A stretch of 64,000 bases of DNA. Source: an uncultured Prevotellaceae bacterium. GTDB lineage: Bacteria > Bacteroidota > Bacteroidia > Bacteroidales > Bacteroidaceae. This document shows positions 44,724-54,870 of this stretch, one piece after another. The stretch lies in NCBI GenBank assembly GCA_947305005.1, contig CAMZCM010000004.1:62001-126000 (forward strand), written 5' to 3'. The translations under genes were made by a program, and so were the position numbers. Under the pieces are notes generated by a model, which ran no database searches, was not told the DNA's origin, and was given only the letters and a program-made list of their open reading frames with translations. The first letter of the stretch is position 1; each line of letters opens with the position of its first letter.

Positions 44724-46649
44724 CTATTCTTCCAGAGGCGAGACTCCTTTGGCGGTGGGCGAGATATTTTTGATGCTGCCGTTGGGGTTATAGTACATCG
44801 GCTCAGCGATGATGCTCCGGCTATAGCCTGTTCCGTCTGGCAGACCGCCGTTATGCGAGAAGAAGAACCACTGTCCCTTGTACTCTACGATGGCGGGATG
44901 GGTGGTGTTGGAGTTACCGGCTATCTCGCTGATAATGCCCATAGGGATATAGGGGCCGCCAATCTGATCGGCTACAGCATAGGCAATCTTCTCAGGCCAT
45001 TCTGAGGCGTAAGTTAAGTAATATTTTCCCTTGTACTTATGCATCCATGGTCCCTCGGTGAAGCGGGGCACATCAATCTGGTGCACTTCGCCATCAATCT
45101 CAATCATGTTGTCTTTCAGCTTGGCATAGTAGCACTGCTGATTACCCCAAATAATATAAGGTGTGCCGTCATCATCAATCAGGATGGCGGGGTCAATGCA
45201 CGCCCAAGCGTGTTTGGAAGCGAAACAGTCCTTGTTCGTCAGCAGCGGCTTGCCCTGTGCATCCTTGAAGGGGCCAGTAATCTTGTCGCTCACGGCCACG
45301 CCGATGCCGCACCAGTTGGTCGAGACATACCAGTAATACTTTCCGTCCTTGCCCTTGGCCACATGTCCGGCGTAAGCCTGTTTGCTTTCAGCCCATTTGA
45401 AGTCCTCAATGCGCAAGGGCGAGGGGTACTCTGTCCAGTGCTTCATATCCGTTGTGCTATAGAGCAACCAGTCCTTCATAATATAGTTGTTCTGATTGCC
45501 GGCAGCATCGTGTCCGGCAAAGAGCCACAGCGTATCATTTTCCACAAACACAGCGGGGTCAGCCGTGTGCTTGTCGCGAATGATGGGGTTGCCATTACTC
45601 TCAAACTCATGTGTCAGCACAAAGCCCCATTTCTGCTGTAGGCGGTCTAATTCCTTTTTTGTCACAGATATGATTGAACCGTGTCGCGGGAAGAAGTCCT
45701 TGCGGAACGATTGCGGCTCCTTCGTCCAGGTCATTAAATCCTGTGACGTCTGATATTCATATCGACCAGAGCTATAGAGGTCATACATCAGCACCCATTT
45801 TCCGCTACCGTCGTGCAAGGGAAATACACTACTGCCTTCCACATGCGTCTTTGTTCCGGCATAGGCATCAAGATACTTGAAGTCCTCTTTCCATGGACCC
45901 TTCAGGCTCTTCGAGGTCGCCTGTTGAATGCCGTTAATAAACTCCTTTCCGTTCTCGTCTTTCGTGTTACCCTTATAGAAAAGATGGAACTTTTCACTTT
46001 TCACTCCATCACTTTTCACTTCTATAATGTCATTGTCGATGCTGCCGTATTTGGCCGAGAACAGCACCTTCGGCTCGCTCTCGAAGCCCGTGAAGTCCTT
46101 GTTGGCGTAAGCATAATAGGTGATGAGCGTCTTGCGGTCGGCTCGTTGCAAGGTGAAGTAGATCATGTACTTCTTCGCCTTACGGTCGTAGATGGTCTGC
46201 GGCGCCCACACCCAGAAGGCATCGCCGAAATTCTTCGGGTAATCCTTCGCCAGCACCACCTTCGCGTGTGTCCAGTTCACCAAGTCTTTTGATTTCAGCA
46301 TCACGATACCTGGATTGGCACCCCACCCCTGCTTGGGGTCATAGGTGTGCATGTCCGTTGCCACGATATAATAATCGCCATCCTCGCCACGCAGGATATG
46401 CGGGTCGCGAATGCCGCCGCTCTCGCTGATGCTGTCGCTGGCAATGATGGGCCGGTTGCCGTTCAGCGCATACCAGTTCCGGGCGTCCTCGCTCACGGCA
46501 AAGCGCAACTGCTCCATGAGTTTTGTGTCGCCTCCGCCCTCGAAATAGGCGAAGAGGTAACCCGCATACTGCGGTTCTTGCTTCTTCTGTTTCGCTGCCT
46601 GAACACTCAGTGTCAAACAAAGCAGGATGGGAAGGATGATTTTTTCCAT
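44724..46649 (-). CDS. Tandem GH43 glycosidase, secreted
   Basis: 641 residues with a signal peptide (MEKIILPILLCLTLSVQA). It holds two five-bladed GH43 propellers: the first with the catalytic Asp in GGIRDPHIL (about residue 72), the second with HTADPAVF (about residue 348) and DPAILIDDDG. GH43 enzymes attack arabinans, arabinoxylan or galactan side chains. The start at 46649 is 21 bp after the stop of the GH127/146 gene; a Met at 46670 is possible but precedes the signal. Residues about 210-220 (EVKSDGVKSEK) come from an imperfect octamer repeat typical of intergenic DNA. Confidence 0.88.
   Translation of the reverse strand: MEKIILPILLCLTLSVQAAKQKKQEPQYAGYLFAYFEGGGDTKLMEQLRFAVSEDARNWYALNGNRPIIASDSISESGGIRDPHILRGEDGDYYIVATDMHTYDPKQGWGANPGIVMLKSKDLVNWTHAKVVLAKDYPKNFGDAFWVWAPQTIYDRKAKKYMIYFTLQRADRKTLITYYAYANKDFTGFESEPKVLFSAKYGSIDNDIIEVKSDGVKSEKFHLFYKGNTKDENGKEFINGIQQATSKSLKGPWKEDFKYLDAYAGTKTHVEGSSVFPLHDGSGKWVLMYDLYSSGRYEYQTSQDLMTWTKEPQSFRKDFFPRHGSIISVTKKELDRLQQKWGFVLTHEFESNGNPIIRDKHTADPAVFVENDTLWLFAGHDAAGNQNNYIMKDWLLYSTTDMKHWTEYPSPLRIEDFKWAESKQAYAGHVAKGKDGKYYWYVSTNWCGIGVAVSDKITGPFKDAQGKPLLTNKDCFASKHAWACIDPAILIDDDGTPYIIWGNQQCYYAKLKDNMIEIDGEVHQIDVPRFTEGPWMHKYKGKYYLTYASEWPEKIAYAVADQIGGPYIPMGIISEIAGNSNTTHPAIVEYKGQWFFFSHNGGLPDGTGYSRSIIAEPMYYNPNGSIKNISPTAKGVSPLEE
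45991..46022. repeat. TTTTCACT repeat inside GH43 gene
   Basis: Three copies of TTTTCACT within 32 bp, two overlapping head to tail and one after a CCATCA break; in frame with the GH43 coding sequence. Confidence 0.75.
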
Positions 46650-46670
46650 TTTAGTTTGAAAAGAGAACAA

Positions 46671-49600
46671 TTACTTCATGAATTTCTTGTTACCCTGAAT
46701 CAACACTCCTTTGTGATGGGCCTCTGCACGGAGACCTTGAAGGGTGTAAGCGTCGCTACTGACACAGGAATCATTAATCGAAGAGACACCTGTCGTTTCT
46801 GCGACATAGTCCTCCACGCTGGCGATATAGTTGATGTCGTGGATTTCACACGCCCCATTGCTCTTGCTCGAAGTCAGCCCGAAGATGGTCTGACCCATGC
46901 ACACACTGGGACGGTCGCCAGAGAAATTGTCGTAGAGACCGCTCTTCGTCATATCCCAAGCTATCACGGTCTGTCGTTCTCCGTTAACGGTGATAGACTT
47001 TTGCTTCGTCGGTGCCACCTCCGAGGAGCGATTTGTCCCATTGAGCCACCAGAGATATGAAGCTCCTGAAGCAGTGCTCAGACTTGTACCACGCACCACA
47101 AGAAAGACCTGACTCTTATTGATATCATAATCCAAGTCCTGATACTTCATCATCAATGCGATGTTGTTGCGTCCTGTACTCTTGGCTTTGATGACATTGC
47201 GTTCTGTGTCGTAGGTGATGTTGGAAGTCGTAATACGTTTGACATCGCCCGTAGTCCAATCTTCTGCTTTGAAGTGATAGGCATTGGCATTTTCAATATA
47301 GCCTTTCATGAGCCGCAGGTAATAAAGTCCTGGATTGAGTGTTCCTTCCGTAGCGGCCAGACGCACCACAAATTGTTTCTTCACCTTACCCTTGGCATCA
47401 GTGACGAGCGAAGATGGAATGGGGTATTCTATGTTATAGAAACCATTCTCACTGTTCCGTACAGACGAAGGAATCGTAATGTCTGCAATCTTCTTTCCAT
47501 CGACCAACAACGTAGCTTTGCGCCCTTGGTCGGCAGTAGTGAAACGACAGAGAATGGAAAGGGACTCATCCTCACCATCGGAATTGAACAGAGTATATTG
47601 CACGTAGCCGCCAGCTCGTGCATCGCGGTAATTCTCGCCATTATAGTTACCCTTGCTGGAGTCGCTGGAATAATTGTATTCATGGCCTGCCTCACTCTGC
47701 TGTTCACCAGGAGCCACGAAGTCCAGTGTGCGGGCCAGCAACGCTTCATTGGCAGCCTCGCTCTGTGCCATTGCACTATTGGCAAAGTTTTCAGCCGTTT
47801 GCTGATACCAATAACAGGAGTAGCGGGCGTGGTGTATTTGGTAGAAGGGTTGCAGTGTCAGCGTCTTCCATTTGTAGGTCTCCACACCTTCGCGGCTGGC
47901 GTCGAGCGTAAAGGTAAGCTTCGATAAATCCTGTGCCTTGATGCGACTGAGTACATCCTTGCGCTCATCAATCAGCAAGGGTGCCGACATCAGGTTCTTC
48001 GATGAAGCCATCGAGCCGGGAGCGTGATCCATGCGTCCTGCACCGGCATATTCGTTGGGCAACGTCTCTCCCTCTGCCGACACATTGGCGGCCAACAGGA
48101 TGGGACCATATTTGAAGGCGATATAATCCGCATAGTTCGGGCATTCCTCATAGCGTAGTTCCATGGGCAATAAGACCGTGATTATGTCGTCCTCAGCCCA
48201 TGTCCTGTTAATCGTTACATAGGAGGCTTTTCCCTGTGTCACACTGGTCTCGACAGCCGAACCATTGACCATCACTTGGAATTCCTTTCCAGCCCATTCC
48301 GGATGGCGGACGGCGATGGTATAAGTGCCAGCCTTGCCGACAGTCAGTGTGGTTGTCTGTTGAAAGGGGAACTGTGTCTCTTGAGTAAGGACAAAGTCTT
48401 CATTCTCCAGCTTTGAGGGAGTGAAGAGGTTTACATAGAGCGTCTCTTTGCCATTATGTGTGTAGATGAAATGTCCATACTTCGAATGGTTCTCCATACC
48501 TGTTCCCACGCAGCACCACATACCCTGATTCACCTGTGAATAGATGCGGTAAGCCTGTGGCCTGAGGGTGGTGAAATAGACATAGCCGCCTGTCGTCGGG
48601 TCTTGTGTAGAGAGGATATGGTTCCACATAGCCTGCTCGTAGAAATCCACATATTTGGCATCGCCTGTGCGGTCACCTATCATCTCAGAGAGTTTGAGCA
48701 TATTATTGGTGTTGCACGATTCAGGGCCATCCAGATGGTCGATATAGCGGTTGCTATTGGCAACAGTCAGGAAATGCTCTGCCACAGAGTTACCGCCGAT
48801 GCACACCGTTCGGTTCTTTGCCACATCAGTCCAGAAATTCTCGGCAGCACGGGTATAATTGTTCAATTGTCCTACTTCTCCAATCCTCTCCATACCTATA
48901 TATTTCGGTACCTGCGTATTGGCGTGTTTATTATCGAGAAACGTAGTGTTGAGCGTCTGCATACCATTGAGCATGGTGTTATGGGTATAGCGCTTTGCGG
49001 CCTTGAGATAATTCTCGTCGCCGAAGAGTTGATAAGCATCGAGCAACGACTCGTTCATGCCGCCGTGCTCACAATCTAGGAAGCCCTGCAGGTCCGTGTC
49101 ACTCACCTTACTGACCACATTCACGCTCCAGTCGGACATCTTGCGGAACAACTCCTTGGCATCGGCATTACCAGCATAGACATAGGCATCGCGCAAACCT
49201 GCCAGAATCTTATGTTCGCAATAGAAAGGAACCCATCCCCAGTTGTTACGAATGCCAGCGAGGTCGCCCTTGTAGAGCATCTTCCACGAATCGTTGATGG
49301 GCTGTCCGCCGATGAAACCATAGAGTCCATCGGTGTTCTGGTCATAGGCACTCTGGCAGTCTTTCATCACGCTGACCATATACTCCAACCGCGTCTTCAA
49401 CTGTGCCTTCATCGTTGTCTCGCGACAAGCGGCATAGGCCAATGAGAGAGCCGTGAGATAGTGGCCACCGACATGGCCATCGAGGTTGAAGTTTCCGCTG
49501 CCCCAGTTGGGGAACGACGGATGCTTCTGTTCCCATTGATAGTAGCGACTGCCTGTATCAGTAGTGGCTGCGAGGCCCGACTGCCGCACGTAGGGCGTCA

Positions 49601-49778
49601 GCAGACGGTCCACGTCATACTGCATCAGCATCTGGAAGTTCAGCTCCATCGCCGTCTTCATGGGGCCATCTAGCAGGGTCACCTCCGAAAGGTTAAAGTG
49701 CTTAGGATAAAGTTCGCTCTGAGCGCTTGTGCCAGCGGCAAGGCAGAGCAACAATGTCAATGTCAGAATCTTCTTCAT
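46671..49778 (-). CDS. GH127/GH146-family beta-L-arabinofuranosidase, secreted
   Basis: 1035 residues with a signal peptide (ends GTSAQ). The DUF1680 (alpha/alpha)6 domain begins SELYPKHFNLSEVTLLDGP (the VTLLDGPM block is diagnostic). Active-site residues are Glu353 and Cys355 in PESCNTNN and Cys422-Cys423 in WCCVGTG. Further domains: DUF4986 (about 540-640), a galactose-binding-like module (about 690-800), another beta domain and a C-terminal tail AYTLQGLRAE...GNKKFMK typical of Prevotella secreted proteins. It heads the two-gene operon with tandem GH43, pointing to arabinan or arabinogalactan degradation. Confidence 0.9.
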   Translation of the reverse strand: MKKILTLTLLLCLAAGTSAQSELYPKHFNLSEVTLLDGPMKTAMELNFQMLMQYDVDRLLTPYVRQSGLAATTDTGSRYYQWEQKHPSFPNWGSGNFNLDGHVGGHYLTALSLAYAACRETTMKAQLKTRLEYMVSVMKDCQSAYDQNTDGLYGFIGGQPINDSWKMLYKGDLAGIRNNWGWVPFYCEHKILAGLRDAYVYAGNADAKELFRKMSDWSVNVVSKVSDTDLQGFLDCEHGGMNESLLDAYQLFGDENYLKAAKRYTHNTMLNGMQTLNTTFLDNKHANTQVPKYIGMERIGEVGQLNNYTRAAENFWTDVAKNRTVCIGGNSVAEHFLTVANSNRYIDHLDGPESCNTNNMLKLSEMIGDRTGDAKYVDFYEQAMWNHILSTQDPTTGGYVYFTTLRPQAYRIYSQVNQGMWCCVGTGMENHSKYGHFIYTHNGKETLYVNLFTPSKLENEDFVLTQETQFPFQQTTTLTVGKAGTYTIAVRHPEWAGKEFQVMVNGSAVETSVTQGKASYVTINRTWAEDDIITVLLPMELRYEECPNYADYIAFKYGPILLAANVSAEGETLPNEYAGAGRMDHAPGSMASSKNLMSAPLLIDERKDVLSRIKAQDLSKLTFTLDASREGVETYKWKTLTLQPFYQIHHARYSCYWYQQTAENFANSAMAQSEAANEALLARTLDFVAPGEQQSEAGHEYNYSSDSSKGNYNGENYRDARAGGYVQYTLFNSDGEDESLSILCRFTTADQGRKATLLVDGKKIADITIPSSVRNSENGFYNIEYPIPSSLVTDAKGKVKKQFVVRLAATEGTLNPGLYYLRLMKGYIENANAYHFKAEDWTTGDVKRITTSNITYDTERNVIKAKSTGRNNIALMMKYQDLDYDINKSQVFLVVRGTSLSTASGASYLWWLNGTNRSSEVAPTKQKSITVNGERQTVIAWDMTKSGLYDNFSGDRPSVCMGQTIFGLTSSKSNGACEIHDINYIASVEDYVAETTGVSSINDSCVSSDAYTLQGLRAEAHHKGVLIQGNKKFMK

Positions 49779-49805
49779 TATTTATTAGTGCTTTGATTTT
49801 CTGCG

Positions 49806-49813
49806 CAAATATA
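49806..49813 (-). promoter_or_regulatory. -7 box of GH127/146-GH43 operon
   Basis: TATATTTG on the minus strand, 27 bp before the start codon. Confidence 0.6.
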
Positions 49814-50309
49814 CGACTATTTTCAATGCCCACAAATTTATCATGAGATTATCTATAGTTTGAAGACCTGCGAACTCAAATAACCCTTAAAAGAGCCATA
49901 ATGTCTTACCTTCTTCTCTCAGCCCCCTTTTTTCTCTCTCCTTGCTTTTTCCTAGTTTTTATGAGGCTAGTATTAATAATCCCAACCCTCGTCAGATTTT
50001 GACAATATAGAACATGTAAGTATAATGAACGACAATTGGGATTGAACCGTTTCTTTTGCACCAACAGACTATAATCTATAAGAATCCTTTCCATGATTCG
50101 CTGAATGATATTTTCACAAACAACCGAATAAAAATCCTACAAACAGCCGAATAAAAACGCCTCAAATCACCGAGAATGGTTAATAGAACGTCGGCAGGGC
50201 GTGAGGATACACGAGGGGAAGAAAGTGTTTGTACAAGACAAACGCTAAAAATATAGCAATACCCGTCAGGGGCGACGAGGCGGAAAGAGAGTCCTAAAGA
50301 AAGGCTGAG
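49814..50309. other. Non-coding gap of about 500 bp
   Basis: No gene can be supported here. The only pattern seen is a short imperfect direct repeat (ACAAACA-CCGAATAAAAA, two copies at 50116-50157). Composition shifts from AT-rich (49814-50160) to GC-richer near the M28 gene end. No transposase remnant or RNA gene was recognised. Confidence 0.6.
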
Positions 50310-51578
50310 TTACAGCGTTTTTACGAAGTCGGTGATGAGATGGAAGAGGGGGACGTAGGTGTCGAAGCGGATGGTTTTGTAAGTGTCCTGCGGTGTGTGA
50401 TAGAAGGGAAAGGCATCGCCTTCCTCGTTCTCAAAGAAGATGCACGGGACACCACGAACGGCAAAGGGATAGTGGTCGCTCTTCTCCTCTAACTTCGCCA
50501 ACTTCAAGCCACCGAAATAACCGCCCTGACGATTGAGCTGTTCCAACACGGGGAATGCCCAGGCTCCGGCTTCGCTGGGCTCACAATGAAGCTGAGGATT
50601 GTTATCCCCAATCATATCAATATTAAACAGATACTTGATACGCGAAAGGGGCACCATAGGGTGATCCACGTACCAGCGCGAGCCACGCAGATAGGCATCT
50701 TCGCCAGAGAAAGCAATGAAATAGGTATCGAACTTAGGACGCTGACGGGCATAGTGTCGCGCCAGCATGACAATGGCGGCTGTGCCGGAGGCGTTGTCAT
50801 TGGCTCCAGCATAATAAACCTTCTTGCCGAGATTGCCGAGGTGGTCATAGTGAGCCGTAAAGATGAGGCAACTGTCATGGCGCTCACCCGTCACCTTCGC
50901 GATGACATTGTCTGTCTGATAGTCCTTGAAGAACTGCTGGTCGATGTCAGCACGAATCGTCTTCGCATCCTCGGGGAGCACGGAGGCCAAAGTCCAGATG
51001 GAGGGCAGCTTCATCACCCGTTCACCGTAGGCTTTATAAAACTTCAGCGGCTCATTCCACGTATAAAGCATTCCGCCTATATGGGTGCTGTCCGGGTTCT
51101 GCAAGAAAGAGAAGTCCTTGCGGTGATTATAGGGGAACCAGAAGTCACAAACGATGAAAGCGCCTTGGTTCTCGGGGCGGGCAAGGTCGGCCTTGATACG
51201 CTGGAAATCGTAATGAAGCGTGTCAATGTGATAGAGATTGTACTCGCCATGAACAGCGGGATTGTACTCGCGCACCGTGAAATCGCGTCCTGCCTGCAGT
51301 TTACGTCCATCCACCGACAGCTTCATATTGCCTGGGAAGGTGTTGATGTCAAGGGTAAAAGGCTGATAGAAGACCTCGTCAACACCCGCCTTCTGAAACT
51401 CTTTCACCAGAAAGCTTCCAGCCTTGCGAACACCTTCGCGGGCATAGCCGCGACCCTGATATTTTGCGGAACTGAGTTGTCGGACAATGCGCTTGTAGCG
51501 CGGCAGGTCTTGAGCTGACAAAGGGAGGGATGCAAGGAGCAAGAGCGCCAAGAACCCTGAGAAAAGGTGCTTGTTCAT
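50310..51578 (-). CDS. M28-family zinc aminopeptidase, secreted
   Basis: 422 residues with a signal peptide (ends PLSAQ). The metal-site motifs of M28 are visible: His-x-Asp in TAHYDHLG, Asp in GANDNASG, Asp in NIDMIGD and His in YHTPQDT. The catalytic pair usually written EE reads GED here, so one zinc ligand is Asp instead of Glu, which can still bind metal. It should release N-terminal residues from peptides in the periplasm. It is the last gene of tpiA-SPOR-folE-M28, 12 bp after folE. Confidence 0.88.
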   Translation of the reverse strand: MNKHLFSGFLALLLLASLPLSAQDLPRYKRIVRQLSSAKYQGRGYAREGVRKAGSFLVKEFQKAGVDEVFYQPFTLDINTFPGNMKLSVDGRKLQAGRDFTVREYNPAVHGEYNLYHIDTLHYDFQRIKADLARPENQGAFIVCDFWFPYNHRKDFSFLQNPDSTHIGGMLYTWNEPLKFYKAYGERVMKLPSIWTLASVLPEDAKTIRADIDQQFFKDYQTDNVIAKVTGERHDSCLIFTAHYDHLGNLGKKVYYAGANDNASGTAAIVMLARHYARQRPKFDTYFIAFSGEDAYLRGSRWYVDHPMVPLSRIKYLFNIDMIGDNNPQLHCEPSEAGAWAFPVLEQLNRQGGYFGGLKLAKLEEKSDHYPFAVRGVPCIFFENEEGDAFPFYHTPQDTYKTIRFDTYVPLFHLITDFVKTL

Positions 51579-51590
51579 AAGACGTAAGAA

Positions 51591-52163
51591 CTAAGAAAGT
51601 GGATTGACGTGTATCTGCTGCAGGAACTCCTGACGAGTCTCGGCATGTTCAAAGGCACCGATATAATGCATCGTTGTGGTGTTAGCTCCTTGTTTGGCCA
51701 CACCACGCATCTGCATACAGAGGTGACGGGACTCCACAACGACCATCACGCCGAGCGGACTCAAGGCCTCCTGAATGCAATGGGCAATCTCCTGGGTCAT
51801 CCGTTCCTGCACCTGCAGGCGATGACTGAAGGTATCGACGATACGGGCCAGTTTGCTAAGCCCCGTTATCTCGCCGTTAGGGATATAAGCGATATGCACC
51901 TTCCCGAAGAAAGGAAGCAGATGATGTTCGCACAAGGAATAAAACTCAATGTCCTTGACGACCACCATGTTGTGATAAGCCTCTTTGAAGAGAGCAGAAC
52001 GAAGGATAGCAACAGGATTCTCCGAATAACCACGGGTGAGCTCCGTCCACGCACGTGCCACCCGTTGCGGTGTTTTCTGAAGGCCCTCGCGTTGCAGGTC
52101 TTCACCCAAGAGCGATATGATTTCAGCGTAATGCGCTGCGAGCGCCTCCTCTTTTTCTTTCAT
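51591..52163 (-). CDS. folE: GTP cyclohydrolase I
   Basis: 190 residues. Zinc ligands are in [10 protein letters not shown] (Cys and His) and HLCMQMRG; the substrate loop QERMTQEIA is present. It converts GTP to dihydroneopterin triphosphate, first step of folate synthesis. Its ATG overlaps the TGA of the SPOR gene by one base (TGATG), indicating translational coupling. Confidence 0.96.
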   Translation of the reverse strand: MKEKEEALAAHYAEIISLLGEDLQREGLQKTPQRVARAWTELTRGYSENPVAILRSALFKEAYHNMVVVKDIEFYSLCEHHLLPFFGKVHIAYIPNGEITGLSKLARIVDTFSHRLQVQERMTQEIAHCIQEALSPLGVMVVVESRHLCMQMRGVAKQGANTTTMHYIGAFEHAETRQEFLQQIHVNPLS

Positions 52164-52771
52164 CAGTAGCTAACGATTATTTTGCTCTTGACGATACTGG
52201 CCTCACTGAACTGTTGTGTGAGATGCATCTTACGGAGCTGCTCTACGGCTTCCTCGCGCGTCTTGAAATCACCGACACGGCAGACCCAACGCGGGGAAAT
52301 AAAACTGGTATAGACATTCACGTCGTTAAAATAAGAACGTACGAGATGTCCCATTTGGTGAGCTTCGGATTTGGACTGACGGGTATTGCCTCCAGCATAG
52401 ACTTGGATGCGATAACCGACGGCATAGGTGTGATGGCCCGAGATATTATTCTTATGACCTTCACCATCTGTGGCTACCGCTGTCGTGTCAGGTTGCTGTG
52501 CAGTACGTTGCTGGCGTACCACCGGAGCAGCGTTGCCATTCACCAAAGCATCTATCTCAGCATCCTGAGACAATGTCACCGTGCCCTCACCCGCTACTTT
52601 GCGAGTGAGGTGCTCGGTGAATTTCTGCTGTGCGGAAATGCCAGAAGGAAATAAAATAATAAATGATAACAGATAAATAATAAATAATAAATGGTGGCTG
52701 GGGACTTCGCAATGGAAAGACTTCAATCCCTTTGATTGGGAGATTGCCTTTATGTTATTACTATTTATCAT
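52163..52771 (-). CDS. SPOR-domain envelope protein
   Basis: 202 residues. After a hydrophobic N-terminus ([20 protein letters not shown], about 28-47) and a low-complexity linker, the C-terminal SPOR domain ([32 protein letters not shown]) should bind denuded peptidoglycan at division sites. It lies 27 bp behind tpiA and overlaps folE. The hydrophobic core is encoded by an AT-rich (TTTATTA)n-like stretch resembling intergenic repeats. A start later than 52771 cannot be excluded. Confidence 0.85.
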   Translation of the reverse strand: MINSNNIKAISQSKGLKSFHCEVPSHHLLFIIYLLSFIILFPSGISAQQKFTEHLTRKVAGEGTVTLSQDAEIDALVNGNAAPVVRQQRTAQQPDTTAVATDGEGHKNNISGHHTYAVGYRIQVYAGGNTRQSKSEAHQMGHLVRSYFNDVNVYTSFISPRWVCRVGDFKTREEAVEQLRKMHLTQQFSEASIVKSKIIVSY

Positions 52772-52798
52772 TTCTTATTTATTATTTCTTCGATAAGC

Positions 52799-53557
52799 TT
52801 ATTTCCAAGCGTCAATGATACCTTTGAAATCAGCGCACTTCAGAGCAGCGCCACCAATGAGACCACCGTCAACATCGGGCTTAGAGAAGATTTCCTTAGC
52901 GTTGCTGGGTTTGCAGCTGCCACCATAGAGGATGCTGATGTTCTCAGCAGCGGCTTCGCCAAAGCGACCTGCGATGACGCCACGGATGAAAGCGTGCATA
53001 TCCTCAGCCTGCTCAGCGGTAGCGGTCTTGCCAGTACCGATAGCCCACACGGGCTCGTAAGCGAGGATGATGTTGGAGAGCTGCTCCTCGGTCAGGTCGA
53101 AGAGGCTATCAGCCAGCTGACCACCAACAACTTCGTTCTGCTTGCCAGCCTCGCGCTCTTCGAGCACTTCGCCGATGCAGAAGATCACCTTCAGGCCATT
53201 GGCCAGAGCGAGGTTCACTTTTTCCTTCAGAATCTCAGCGGTCTCACCATAGTAAGCGCGACGCTCACTGTGACCGAGGATGACGTACTGAGCGCCGGTG
53301 CTCTTGACCTGAGCAGCGCTCACTTCGCCGGTGAAAGCACCCTTCTCCTTATCAGCGCAGTTCTCGGCACCAAGACCGATAACAGTACCTTCAACCACGT
53401 CAGCAACCTTCGCGAGATGGATGAACGGAGTGCAAATAACAACGTCACAGTTGGGTTTGTCAGCAGCAAGTGCTTCCTTAAGTTCATTGGCCAAAGCGAG
53501 ACCTTCCTGCAGGTTCAGGTTCATTTTCCAGTTTCCTGCTACGATTTTCTTTCTCAT
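52799..53557 (-). CDS. tpiA: Triosephosphate isomerase
   Basis: 252 residues. Lys11 in GNWKMN, the catalytic His in LGHSERR, and Glu in [11 protein letters not shown] are all present. It interconverts DHAP and glyceraldehyde 3-phosphate. It has its own promoter box (53597-53604) and heads the operon tpiA-SPOR-folE-M28. Confidence 0.98.
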   Translation of the reverse strand: MRKKIVAGNWKMNLNLQEGLALANELKEALAADKPNCDVVICTPFIHLAKVADVVEGTVIGLGAENCADKEKGAFTGEVSAAQVKSTGAQYVILGHSERRAYYGETAEILKEKVNLALANGLKVIFCIGEVLEEREAGKQNEVVGGQLADSLFDLTEEQLSNIILAYEPVWAIGTGKTATAEQAEDMHAFIRGVIAGRFGEAAAENISILYGGSCKPSNAKEIFSKPDVDGGLIGGAALKCADFKGIIDAWK

Positions 53558-53596
53558 TGTCTAATAGATTTATAAATGTCGTTTCTTTTTCGGCTG

Positions 53597-53604
53597 CAAA
53601 GATA
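53597..53604 (-). promoter_or_regulatory. -7 box of tpiA operon
   Basis: TATCTTTG on the minus strand, 39 bp before the tpiA start. Confidence 0.65.
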
Positions 53605-53643
53605 CTACTTATTTATGACTTATGGAGGTCGTTTCACGTTTTT

Positions 53644-54870
53644 TTATTCCTCCGCCCTCTTTTCTTCGCCTTTTCGTGTATCGAAGAGTTTACTCATGAG
53701 TCTTCTCTGACGCCATCTCCGCAACCAACGGAAGCTGGCAACGATGCGGTCTATGAATGTTAATAAGGCGAGCGGAACAATATACCATAAGAGCAGGAAC
53801 AAGAACATGAAGCTATGGTCCTCAAATTGTTCTCGTATCAGCGGTAAGCTGTCAAGGGGGCCTGTCAGTTCATCCTCTGCAGGCAGCGTCTTGTGACTCC
53901 ATTTACCAACGATGGTTCCGTTGCACAACAAGAGAAGAGCGGGATTGTTTCGCGCCATGGTCTTGAGCGTGAGCTCATCCGTGAAGGCGAAGTCGTACTC
54001 CGCACCGGTGAGGTCACGCCAGCGGTTTATCGCCGATTCCGAGGAAGCCGTGAGGCAAAGGAAACGATAACCATAAGCTTTGGCATAGTCATACACATCA
54101 TTGATTCGGTCCATATTGGCATCATCTGCCGTTTCCATGCGCGGTGCTGTCAGCAAAAAGGTATAGGATGTGTCGGCCAATAGTTCGTCAAGGGAAGGAA
54201 CGGAAGCCGACGAGACAGCAGAGATGGGTTCAATCCCGAAGTCCAAGATTTCAGGCAACTGCTCAGGGTCGTCGGGCCACTCCATCGCTGATGGGATATG
54301 CTGACCAATATGAAACGGGCGGAAATCTATAACAGGTTCGTCATAGAGACACACAGCCATCAATATCAAGCCATAGAAAATGCTGAACAAAGACACTAAC
54401 CATTGCACCGGTTCAGAAATCAGACGGCTCAGTTTCCTTCGCTGCCACCACAATAAAGCTGCCATCAAAAAGATGACCAGATTCTTACTGAAGGTCTGCC
54501 AGTTCGTCAGATGTACAGCATCACCAAAGCAACCGCAATCCGTAACAGCATCAGTCAACGCCAGCCACAACGTCAGCGGCGTATAGAACAGCATCAGCAA
54601 AAGCATGATGGAAATGGTCAAGCGACGCCGGATGCTGAATAACAGGTAGATACCCAAACAGAACTCCGTAATGGCCAGCAACATGCTGAGCACCAAAGGC
54701 AAGAGCCCCGAACCAATCCAGTCTTCAAGGTTCAAGGCCACCAAATAGTCTTGAATCTTATATTCGGTTCCGTGGGGGTCTATCAGTTTGACAAGCCCCG
54801 AGAAAATAAAAGTGGCAGACACGACCAAACGGCACATGTTCACCACTATCCATAATAATCTGTCTTTCAT
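53644..54870 (-). CDS. BT_3928-family membrane protein (DoxX/MauE-like plus thioredoxin-like part)
   Basis: 408 residues. Four N-terminal helices resemble DoxX/MauE (CRLVVSATFIFSGLVKLIDPHG is split by the motif FSGLVKLIDP; DCGCFGDAVHLTNW carries a Cys-x-Cys-x-Gly pattern). A soluble part follows (residues about 190-360) with a thioredoxin-like fold but no CxxC, then a last helix. Such proteins are presumed to handle periplasmic redox; the precise role is unknown. Its start overlaps the DUF1599 stop. The order DUF1599, BT_3928-like, tpiA, SPOR, folE is, as I recall, conserved in Bacteroidales. Confidence 0.82.
   Translation of the reverse strand: MKDRLLWIVVNMCRLVVSATFIFSGLVKLIDPHGTEYKIQDYLVALNLEDWIGSGLLPLVLSMLLAITEFCLGIYLLFSIRRRLTISIMLLLMLFYTPLTLWLALTDAVTDCGCFGDAVHLTNWQTFSKNLVIFLMAALLWWQRRKLSRLISEPVQWLVSLFSIFYGLILMAVCLYDEPVIDFRPFHIGQHIPSAMEWPDDPEQLPEILDFGIEPISAVSSASVPSLDELLADTSYTFLLTAPRMETADDANMDRINDVYDYAKAYGYRFLCLTASSESAINRWRDLTGAEYDFAFTDELTLKTMARNNPALLLLCNGTIVGKWSHKTLPAEDELTGPLDSLPLIREQFEDHSFMFLFLLLWYIVPLALLTFIDRIVASFRWLRRWRQRRLMSKLFDTRKGEEKRAEE

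Noticed and set aside
49906..50094. 62-codon minus-strand frame in the gap before the M28 gene
   Set aside because: Low-complexity Lys/Arg tail, no promoter box, no recognisable domain.
50586..51518. 310-codon plus-strand frame inside the M28 gene
   Set aside because: Antisense shadow of a clearly conserved peptidase; no promoter or start context.
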